From Archivesica marissinica (taxonomy: Eukaryota; Mollusca; Bivalvia; Venerida; Vesicomyidae), in NCBI GenBank assembly GCA_014843695.1, contig CM026404.1, positions 1,880,261 to 1,944,260 of the forward strand: a stretch of DNA of 64,000 nucleotides, read 5' to 3'. This document shows positions 25,901 through 37,900 of the stretch, piece by piece. A model generated the notes under the pieces. It saw nothing but the letters and a program-made list of their open reading frames with translations. It did not search any database and had not been told where the DNA came from. Made by a program: the position numbers and the translations under genes. How positions within the stretch are numbered: the first letter of the stretch is position 1; each line of letters starts with the position of its first letter.

Positions 25901-28900
25901 GTTGGTGAGGATACCAGCAGCTTACACCTAGATTAAAGATTAATACTTGTTGGTGAGGATACCAGCAGCTTATACCTAGATTATAGATTAATACTTGTTG
26001 ATCAGGATACCAGCAGCTTATACCTAGATTAAAGATTAATACTTGTTGGTGAGGATACCAGTAGCTTATACCTAGATTAAAGATTAATACTTGTTGCTCA
26101 GGATACCAGTAGCTTATACCTAGATTAAAGATTAATACTTGTTGGTGAGGATACCAGTAGCTTACACCTAGATTAAAGATTAATACTTGTTGGTGAGGAT
26201 ACCAGTAGCTTATACCTAGATTAAAGATTAATACTTGTTGGTGAGGATACCAGTAGCTTACACCTAGATTAAAGATTAATACTTGTTGGTGAGGATACCA
26301 GCAGCTTATACCTAGATTAAAGATTAATACTTGTTGGTGAGGATACCAGCAGCTTATACCTAGATTAAAGATTAATACTTGTTGCTCAGGATACCAGTAG
26401 CTTATACCTAGATTAAAGATTAATACTTGTTGGTTGGGATACCAGCAGCTACAAGCTTATCACTCTTGCTTTGTTTTTTAGTTTTTGTGGTTTAACGTGC
26501 CACCAACAGCTTAGGTTATATGGCAACATTCCAGCTATTATTAGTGGAGGAAGACCCCGGGTGCCCTCCGAGCAGTATTTCAGGCACTGATGGGCACTTG
26601 GGTGGAACCACCGACCTTCCGCAAGCCAGCTGGATAGCTTCACATAAAGAATTTGACACCCCCAGCGGGATTCAAACTTACAGCGGTCAGGACAATGATT
26701 TGAAGTCAACGACTATAACCACTGTGGAGCTATCTATATAGCGCTTGTACGACATGCTTTAAGGTCTTGTGATTAACATTAATTTCTATGTAGCAGAATT
26801 ATTATTTCATTTATTGGACATGACATGTGTTTTCGCAGAAGATCTCTCGGGACGTAGACGTTCCAATACAGCATCTGTGCTTCACCCTTCCAAATCCCAC
26901 ACGTCCGGTGTGGCAAGGAAGGCAGAACTGAGTGTATCACCGCTGAGTAGCGCACAAAGCAGTCCCAGGTCCTCCCACAAGTAAGTACTGTCAAACCTGA
27001 TTAACTCTCCATTCTATAAACCAGCAGACGTGTAATTAGCAGCCAGTTTATGTGTGGCTCATGAATGTAACCATATGTGGCTCTTGACTCCAATCTTCTT
27101 TGACTCTTGACTGAAACCTGGTTCGACTCATGAATGTAACCTTGTTTGGCTCTTGGACTGAAATCTTGTTTGGCTCTTTACTGAATCCTTGTTTGGCTCT
27201 TTACTGAAATCTTGTTTGGCTCTTTACTGAAATCTTGTTTGGCTCTTTACTGAAATCTTGTTTGGCTCTTTACTGAACTCTTGTTTGGCTCTTTACTGAA
27301 TCCTTGTTTGGTTCTTTACTGAATCCTTGTTTGGCTCTTTACTGAAATCTTGTTTGGCTCTTTACTGAAATCTTGTTTGGCTCTTTACTGAAATCTTGTT
27401 TGGCTCTTTACTGAAATCTTGTTTGGCTCTTTACTGAAACCTTGTTTGGCTCTTGACTGAAACCTTGTTTGGCTCTTGACTGAAATCTTTGTCAGAAGTT
27501 ATAAAACATTTCTCGGATCTTGAGCTCAAGTTATTAGATTAGTTGATTCTGAGATTTGCTCTCAGCTGAACCAATCAGAAGCATGTGACTGAGCTTGGGT
27601 TTGAAGAAGTTCTATAACCTCTGGACTGTATGTTGCTCTGGAACCAGTGTGCCCAGGTGAATTGAGACTTGCACTTGTATGATTACAAGATGTGTCTGAT
27701 AGTATATATATACACAGTGTCTTTGTTTTACTGTAAAACTATTATAACCAATAGTTTTGTTTCAATAAACTTAAAGTTTAAACTTTATTTATTTTACGAT
27801 TGCGAAGCAAGTTCTAACAACTTATATTAATCACTCTCATTAGCGAGGATGAAAGCGTAAATGTGGTCATTTGTGTGGGAGGAAAGCAGAGTACCCAGAG
27901 AAAACCAACCTGTCCGATCTGGCGACCACCGTACCATCTCACATAACTTCTCGGTCTGAGGATCGAACCCGGGTTGCATTGGTGAGAAGCAAGCGCGCTA
28001 ATCAGACAGCCTTCCGATGTGAAACCAAATACATTACAGCCGTGTTCTGCTTAACACATAGTTGGCTGTATACATTACAGCCGTGTTCTGCTTAACACAT
28101 CGTTGGCTGTATACATTACAGCCCTGTTCTGCTTAACACATAGTTGGCTGTATACATTACAGCCGTGTTCTGCTTAACACATAGTTGGCTGTATACATTA
28201 CAGCCCTGTTCTGCTTAACACATAGTTGGCTGTATACATTACAGCCGTGTTCTGCTTAACACATAGTTGGCTGTATACATTACAGCCCTGTTCTGCTTAA
28301 CACATAGTTGGCTGTATACATTACAGCCGTGTTCTGCTTAACACATAGTTTGCTGTATACATTACAGCCGTGTTCTGCTTAACACAGCCGTGTTCTGCTT
28401 AACACATAGTTGGCTGTATACATTACAGCCCTGCTTCTTAACACATAGTTGGCTGTATACATTACAGCCGTGTTCTGCTTAACACATAGTTGGCTGTATA
28501 CATTACAGCCGTGTTCTGCTTAACACATAGTTGGCTGTATACATTACAGCCCTGTTCTGCTTAACACATAGTTGGCTGTATACATTACAGCCCTGTTCTG
28601 CTTAACACATAGTTGGCTGTATACATTACAGCCCTGTTCTGCTTAACACATAGTTGGCTGTATACATTACAGCCCTGTTCTGCTTAACACATAGTTGGCT
28701 GTATACATTACAGCCGTGTTCTGCTTAACACATAGTTGGCTGTATACATTACAGCTGTGTTCTGCTTAACACATAGTTGGCTGTATACATTACAGCCGTG
28801 TTCTGCTTAACACATAGTTGGCTGTATACATTACAGCCGTGTTCTGCTTAACACATCATTGGCTGTATACATTACAGCCCTGTTCTGCTTAACACATAGT

Positions 28901-31900
28901 TGGCTGTATACATTACAGCCCTGTTCTGCTTAACACATAGTTGGCTGTATACATTACAGCCGTGTTCTGCTTAACACATAGTTGGCTGTATACATTACAG
29001 CTGTGTTCTGCTTAACACATAGTTGGCTGTATACATTACAGCCGTGTTCTGCTTAACACATAGTTGGCTGTATACATTACAGCCGTGTTCTGCTTAACAC
29101 ATCATTGGCTGTATACATTACAGCCCTGTTCTGCTTAACACATAGTTGGCTGTATACATTACAGCCCTGTTCTGCTTAACACATAGTTGGCTGTATACAT
29201 TACAGCCGTGTTCTGCTTAACACAGCCGTGTTCTGCTTAACACATAGTTGGCTGTATACATTACAGCCCTGCTGCTTAACACATAGTTGGCTGTATACAT
29301 TACAGCCGTGTTCTGCTTAACACATAGTTGGCTGTATACATTACAGCCGTGTTCTGCTTAACACATAGTTGGCTGTATACATTACAGCCCTGTTCTGCTT
29401 AACACAGTTGGCTGTATACATTACAGCCCTGTTCTGCTTAACACATAGTTGGCTGTATACATTACAGCCCTGTTCTGCTTAACACATAGTTGGCTGTATA
29501 CATTACAGCCGTGTTCTGCTTAACACATAGTTGGCTGTATACATTACAGCCGTGTTCTGCTTAACACATAGTTGGCTGTATACATTACAGCCGTGTTCTG
29601 CTTAACACATAGTTGGCTGTATACATTACAGCCGTGTTCTGCTTAACACATAGTTGGCTGTATACATTACAGCCCTGTTCTGCTTAACACATAGTTGGCT
29701 GTATACATTACAGCCCTGTTCTGCTTAACACATAGTTGGCTGTATACATTACAGCCGTGTTCTGCTTAACACATAGTTGGCTGTATACATTACAGCCCTG
29801 TTCTGCTTAACACATAGTTGGCTGTATACATTACAGCCATGTTCTGCTTAACACATAGTTGGCTGTATACATTACAGCCATGTTCTGCTTAACACATAGT
29901 TGGCTGTATACATTACAGCCGTGTTCTGCTTAACACATAGTTGGCTGTATACATTACAGCCGTGTTCTGCTTAACACATAGTTGGCTGTATACATTACAG
30001 CCGTGTTCTGCTTAACACATAGTTGGCTGTATACATTACAGCCGTGTTCTGCTTAACACATAGTTGGCTGTATACATTACAGCCCTGTTCTGCTTAACAC
30101 ATAGTTGGCTGTATACATTACAGCCCTGTTCTGCTTAACACATAGTTGGCTGTATACATTACAGCCGTGTTCTGCTTAACACATAGTTGGCTGTATACAT
30201 TACAGCCCTGTTCTGCTTAACACATAGTTGGCTGTATACATTACAGCCATGTTCTGCTTAACACATAGTTGGCTGTATACATTACAGCCATGTTCTGCTT
30301 AACACATAGTTGGCTGTATACATTACAGCCCTGTTCTGCTTAACACATAGTTGGCTGTATACATTACAGCCGTGTTCTGCTTAACACATAGTTGGCTGTA
30401 TACATTACAGCCGTGTTCTGCTTAACACATAGTTGGCTGTAGTTGAAGGGATGGTGATTAAAGCAGCCCAATGTCAGCAATAAATAGCCTGTTGTTGAAA
30501 ATCTATTTCGGTGATAATGATCTAGTTTACATCAACATCTATTTCACAGGAATCTGTCGGGCATGTCTTCTGAAGAATCACTGAGTACAAGATTGCGTCC
30601 CGGGGTGACGAGGCTGGGTAAGGCAAGGGCCACAAACAATTTACAAGATGACCTCATGAGATTGATAGATCCCGACATTGCTGAAAGTGACCTGGCAGGA
30701 TTACTGGTAAATAAATAATCTTGGGCCTTCTCACGTGACATTCCAGTTTGTTTCACTGGTAAATAAATAATCTTGGGCCTTCTCACATGACATTCCAGTT
30801 TGTTTCACTGGTAAATAAATAATCTTGGGCCTTCTCAAGTGACATTCCAGTTTGTTTCACTGGTAAATGAATAATCTTGGGCCTTCTCACATGACATTCC
30901 AGTTTGTTTCACTGGTAAATAAATAATCTTGGGCCTTCTCAAGTGACATTCCAGTTTGTTTCACTGGTAAATAAATAATCTTGGACCTTCTCAAGTGACA
31001 TTCCAGTTTGTTTCACTGGTAAATAAATAATCTTGGACCTTCTCAAGTGACATTCCAGTTTGTTTCACTGGTAAATAAATAATCTTGGGCCTTCTCATGT
31101 GACATTCCAGTTTGTTTCACTGGTAAATAAATAATCTTGGACCTTCTCAAGTGACATTCCAGTTTGTTTCACTGGTAAATAAATAATCTTGGACCTTCTC
31201 AAGTGACATTCCAGTTTGTTTCACTGGTAAATAAATAATCTTGGGCCTTCTCATGTGACATTCCAGTTTGTTTCACTGGTAAATAAATAATCTTGGACCT
31301 TCTCAAGTGACATTCCAGTTTGTTTCACTGGTAAATAAATAATCTTGGGCCTTCTCATGTGACATTCCAGTTTGTTTCACTGGTAAATAAATAATCTTGG
31401 ACCTTCTCAAGTGACATTCCAGTTTGTTTCACTGGTAAATAAATAATCTTGGGCCTTCTCAAGTGACATTCCAGTTTGTTTCACTGGTAAATAAATAATC
31501 TTGGGCCTTCTCACATGACATTCTAGTTTGTTTCACTGGTAAATAAATAATCTTGGACCTTCTCAAGTGACATTCCAGTTTGTTTCACTGGTAAATAAAT
31601 AATCTTGGGCCTTCTCGCGTGACATTCCAGTTTGTTTCACTGGTAAATAAATAAACTTGGGCCTTTTCAAGTGATATTCCAGTTTGTTTCACTGGTAAAT
31701 AAATAATCTTGGGCCTTCTCACGTGACATTCCAGTTTGTTTCAATATAATGTTAGGTTCTTGGATGTACCATAGAAAAGTTCATGATATTTGTGTTTATT
31801 AGCACATATATCGACTACATTTATCAACATTCTGATCAACAGATCTTGGTGATACAGATTCGGTTCAGATCTTTTAAACCTTTCTATGCTCCCCAAAATG

Positions 31901-34900
31901 TAGAGCATATGGTTGCCACTTTTGTCTGTCTGTTTGTTTGTCCGAGCACTTCTTGTCCGGAGTGAAACTCCTCAAACTATTCAAGATTATCACTTGAAAC
32001 AGTGATACAGAGCATCGAGTCGCAGTGCAGTGTGCAAGAACCATAACTCTCTCTCTGTTGTATGTTTTCCCTTTTCACTTCATTAAATGCTTGTCCGCAG
32101 CATTACTCAAGCAGGATTGAAGGAATATGAAATTAAACGTTAAACATTTATACAGGATAATGAGGCGGTGTGCAGAGGTCTGTGTTGTGCTTACTGAATT
32201 ATCTCCCCTTTGCATTGTAAATGCTTGTCCGAATCATAGCACGAAATGTATTCAACCAATTTTGGGGAGCATCCATCGGTTCCACCAATTATCTTGTGTT
32301 AAATTGTTTAGGCCAATGCAATGAGATACATTGTTTTTATGTGTATCGTGTCGATAGATTTGGAAGAATTTAGGTAAATTAAAAAGTGTATCCTGTAATT
32401 CTGGTTATCATTTACAGTCAAACCTGTCTTAAGCAGCCAGCCAAGGGAGTCAGACAAAGTGGTTGCTTAGCACAGGTGGCTGCTTAATAGAGGTCAAATG
32501 TATAGTAAAACAACATGTAGGGAATCTTGAAACTGGCTGCTTAATACAGGTTGGCTGCTTAGTTTATACAAATTTATTTTAGCTCGATTGCGAAACAAGT
32601 TCTTTCAACTTATATAAATCACTCTCGAGACCTCATTCCTGATGGAATCCCATCGCCATGAGGGAGAGAGAAGAGGCAACGTGGAATTTATATGCCTTGC
32701 CTAAGGGCACAATCGTAACGGCTGTTAAATGGAGGTGACCACTAACACAGGTTTGCCTGTATGTTGAATAAATTCTGTTTTCAGACGAGTCGATCTTCCA
32801 GCAGGAGATTGTCAGGTCGCTTGGTGAGGACCATGTCAGACGAGAGCCTGCACAGTGGTAAAGGCAGTCTCATGTATGACTCGGATATCCGCGAGTCTCT
32901 CTTCCCAGAGAGGAAGCAGGACCTGCACTCTAGCAAGGAACAACTCAAACAACAAAGGTTTCTTACTAAGATTTTGAAAACACAAAATTACTCTACTTTG
33001 TGAAGAATAAAAGATTGTGTGTAGAAGCAGAAAGAATGGTGGTGATGGAGAATACAATATTATAATTAATATAAGTTGTTAAAACTTGCTTCGCAATCGT
33101 TGTAAAATAAAAATACACTGGGTTAAATCTACGAGGTTGTTTTAATCAAATCACTATGAGGAAACAGTGTTATAAAAGGCTTCCTACTTGATCCTTTGCA
33201 TTATGTATGTCATTGTGTGTTATATGTGATTTATGTCTTGCAATAAATACTGTTTAAACCAAATCAATATGAATTTGTCACAGTTCGAAATATCTTTCTG
33301 TTTTTTGAGAGTTGTGCAAGGTCAAGTGTAATGGGGGGGGGGGGGACATGAGCAAGTTAACGAGCACAATTATATCTTAATAACACTTGTCCCAGATACA
33401 ATGCATAAATACTCTGATCAAGTACGGTTAATCACACTTGTCCCAGATACAATGCATAAATACTCTTTGATCAAGTACGGTTAATCACACTTGTCCCAGA
33501 TACAATGCATAAATACTCTTTGATCAAGTACAGTTAATCACACTTGTCCCAGATACAATGCATAAATACTCTTTGATCAAGTACGGTTAATCACACTTGT
33601 CCCAGATACAATGCATAAATACTCTTTGATCAAGTACGGTTAATCACACTTGTCCCAGATACAATGCATAAATACTCTGATCAAGTACGGTTAATCACAC
33701 TTGTCCCAGATACAATGCATAGATACTCTTTGATCAAGTACGGTTAATCACACTTGTCCCAGATACAATGCATAAATACTCTTTGATCAAGTACGGTTAA
33801 TCACACTTGTCCCAGATACAATGCATAAATACTCTTTGATCAAGTACGGTTAATCACACTTGTCCCAGATACAATGCATAAATACTCTTTGATCAAGTAC
33901 GGTTAATCACACTTGTCCCAGATACAATGCATAGATACTCTTTGATCAAGTACGGTTAATCACACTTGTCCCAGATACAATGCATAGATACTCTTTGATC
34001 AAGTACGGTTAATCACACTTGTCCCAGATACAATGCATAGATACTCTTTGATCAAGTACGGTTAATCACACTTGTCCCAGATACAATGCATAGATACTCT
34101 TTGATCAAGTATGGTTAATCACACTTGTCCCAGATACAATGCATAGATACTCTTTGATCAAGTACAGTTAATCACACTTGTCCCAGATACAATGCATAGA
34201 TACTCTTTGATCAAGTACGGTTAATCACACTTGTCCCAGATACAATGCATAGATACTCTTTGATCAAGTACGGTTAATCACACTTGTCCCAGATACAATG
34301 CATAGATACTCTTTGATCAAGTATGGTTAATCACACTTGTCCCAGATACAATGCATAAATACTCTTTGATCAAGTACGGTTAATCACACTTGTCCCAGAT
34401 ACAATGCATAAATACTCTTTGATCAAGTAAGGTCAATCACACTTGTCCCAGATACAATGCATAGATACTCTTTGATCAAGTATGGTTAATCACACTTGTC
34501 CCAGATACAATGCATAGATACTCTTTGATCAAGTACGGTTAATCACACTTGTCCCAGATACAATGCATAGATACTCTTTGATCAAGTACGGTTAATCACA
34601 CTTGTCCCAGATACAATGCATAGATACTCTTTGATCAAGTACGGTTAATCACACTTGTCCCAGATACAATGCATAGATACTCTTTGATCAAGTACGGTTA
34701 ATCACACTTGTCCCAGATACAATGCATATATACTCTTTGATCAAGTACGGTTAATCACACTTGTCCCAGATACAATGCATAGATACTCTTTGATCAAGTA
34801 CGGTTAATCACACTTGTCCCAGATACAATGCATAGATACTCTTTGATCAAGTACGGTTAATCACACTTGTCCCAGATACAATGCATAGATACTCTTTGAT

Positions 34901-37900
34901 CAAGTACGGTTAATCACACTTGTCCCAGATACAATGCATAAATACTCTTGATCAAGTACGGTTAATCACACTTGTCCCAGATACAATGCATAGATACTCT
35001 TTGATCAAGTACGGTTAATCACACTTGTCCCAGATACAATGCATAGATACTCTTTGATCAAGTACGGTTAATCACACTTGTCCCANNNNNNNNNNNNNNN
35101 NNNNNNNNNNNNNNNNNNNNNNNNNNNNNNNNNNNNNNNNNNNNNNNNNNNNNNNNNNNNNNNNNNNNNNNNNNNNNNNNNNNNNNNNNNNNNNNNNNNN
35201 NNNNNNNNNNNNNNNNNNNNNNNNNNNNNNNNNNNNNNNNNNNNNNNNNNNNNNNNNNNNNNNNNNNNNNNNNNNNNNNNNNNNNNNNNNNNNNNNNNNN
35301 NNNNNNNNNNNNNNNNNNNNNNNNNNNNNNNNNNNNNNNNNNNNNNNNNNNNNNNNNNNNNNNNNNNNNNNNNNNNNNNNNNNNNNNNNNNNNNNNNNNN
35401 NNNNNNNNNNNNNNNNNNNNNNNNNNNNNNNNNNNNNNNNNNNNNNNNNNNNNNNNNNNNNNNNNNNNNNNNNNNNNNNNNNNNNNNNNNNNNNNNNNNN
35501 NNNNNNNNNNNNNNNNNNNNNNNNNNNNNNNNNNNNNNNNNNNNNNNNNNNNNNNNNNNNNNNNNNNNNNNNNNNNNNNNNNNNNNNNNNNNNNNNNNNN
35601 NNNNNNNNNNNNNNNNNNNNNNNNNNNNNNNNNNNNNNNNNNNNNNNNNNNNNNNNNNNNNNNNNNNNNNNNNNNNNNNNNNNNNNNNNNNNNNNNNNNN
35701 NNNNNNNNNNNNNNNNNNNNNNNNNNNNNNNNNNNNNNNNNNNNNNNNNNNNNNNNNNNNNNNNNNNNNNNNNNNNNNNNNNNNNNNNNNNNNNNNNNNN
35801 NNNNNNNNNNNNNNNNNNNNNNNNNNNNNNNNNNNNNNNNNNNNNNNNNNNNNNNNNNNNNNNNNNNNNNNNNNNNNNNNNNNNNNNNNNNNNNNNNNNN
35901 NNNNNNNNNNNNNNNNNNNNNNNNNNNNNNNNNNNNNNNNNNNNNNNNNNNNNNNNNNNNNNNNNNNNNNNNNNNNNNNNNNNNNNNNNNNNNNNNNNNN
36001 NNNNNNNNNNNNNNNNNNNNNNNNNNNNNNNNNNNNNNNNNNNNNNNNNNNNNNNNNNNNNNNNNNNNNNNNNNNNNNNNNNNNNTGTCCCAGATACAAT
36101 GCATAGATACTCTTTGATCAAGTACGGTTAATCACACTTGTCCCAGATACAATGCATAAATACTCTTTGATCAAGTACGGTTAATCACACTTGTCCCAGA
36201 TACAATGCATAAATACTCTTTGATCAAGTAAGGTCAATCACACTTGTCCCAGATACAATGCATAGATACTCTTTGATCAAGTACGGTTAATCACACTTGT
36301 CCCAGATACAATGCATAGATACTCTTTGATCAAGTACGGTTAATCACACTTGTCCCAGATACAATGCATAGATACTCTTTGATCAAGTACGGTTAATCAC
36401 ACTTGTCCCAGATACAATGCATAGATACTCTTGATCAAGTACGGTTAATCACACTTGTCCCAGATACAATGCATAGATACTCTTTGATCAAGTACGGTTA
36501 ATCACACTTGTCCCAGATACAATGCATATATACTCTTTGATCAAGTACGGTTAATCACACTTGTCCCAGATACAATGCATAGATACTCTTTGATCAAGTA
36601 CGGTTAATCACACTTGTCCCAGATACAATGCATAGATACTCTTTGATCAAGTACGGTTAATCACACTTGTCCCAGATACAATGCATAGATACTCTTTGAT
36701 CAAGTACGGTTAATCACACTTGTCCCAGATACAATGCATAGATACTCTTTGATCAAGTACGGTTAATCACACTTGTCCCAGATACAATGCATAGATACTC
36801 TTTGATCAAGTACGGTTAATCACACTTGTCCCAGATACAATGCATAGATACTCTTTGATCAAGTACGGTTAATCACACTTGTCCCAGATACAATGCATAG
36901 ATACTCTTTGATCAAGTACGGTTAATCACACTTGTCCCAGATACAATGCATAGATACTCTTTGATCAAGTACGGTTAATCACACTTGTCCCAGATACAAT
37001 GCATAGATACTCTTTGATCAAGTACGGTTAATCACACTTGTCCCAGATACAATGCATAGATACTCTTTGATCAAGTACGGTTAATCACACTTGTCCCAGA
37101 TACAATGCATAAATACTCTTTGATCAAGTACGGTTAATCACACTTGTCCCAGATACAATGCATAAATACTCTTTGATCAAGTAAGGTCAATCACACTTGT
37201 CCCAGATACAATGCATAGATACTCTTTGATCAAGTACGGTCAATCACACTTGTCCCAGATACAATGCATAGATACTCTTTGATCAAGTACGGTTAATCAC
37301 ACTTGTCCCAGATACAATGCATAGATACTCTTTGATCAAGTACGGTTAATCACACTTGTCCCAGATACAATGCATAGATACTCTTTGATCAAGTACGGTT
37401 AATCACACTTGTCCCAGATACAATGCATAGATACTCTTTGATCAAGTACGGTTAATCACACTTGTCCCAGATACAATGCATAGATACTCTTTGATCAAGT
37501 ACGGTTAATCACACTTGTCCCAGATACAATGCATAGATACTCTTTGATCAAGTACGGTTAATCACACTTGTCCCAGATACAATGCATAGATACTCTTTGA
37601 TCAAGTACGGTTAATCACACTTGTCCCAGATACAATGCATATATACTCTTTGATCAAGTACGGTTAATCACACTTGTCCCAGATACAATGCATAGATACT
37701 CTTTGATCAAGTACGGTTAATCACACTTGTCCCAGATACAATGCATAGATACTCTTTGATCAAGTACGGTTAATCACACTTGTCCCAGATACAATGCATA
37801 GATACTCTTTGATCAAGTACGGTTAATCACACTTGTCCCAGATACAATGCATAGATACTCTTTGATCAAGTACGGTTAATCACACTTGTCCCAGATACAA

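Noticed and set aside
27871..28095. Plus-strand 74-codon frame and similar frames at 20930-21217, 50048-50248, 59833-60027
   Set aside because: These are translations of SINE S3 copies (shared [21 protein letters not shown] peptides on the minus strand).
28025..30440. CRISPR-like regular repeats (41-bp and other arrays)
   Set aside because: Units are contiguous without unique spacers, and the locus is a eukaryotic gene with introns.
33338..33351. Poly-G runs at 33338, 47790 and poly-C at 46079 as G-quadruplex regulators
   Set aside because: Single homopolymer runs, likely slippage or sequencing-prone; no spaced G-tract pattern.
35058..36121. Open frames of about 345 residues around 35-36 kb
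   Set aside because: They are the 1000-N assembly gap translated as X.
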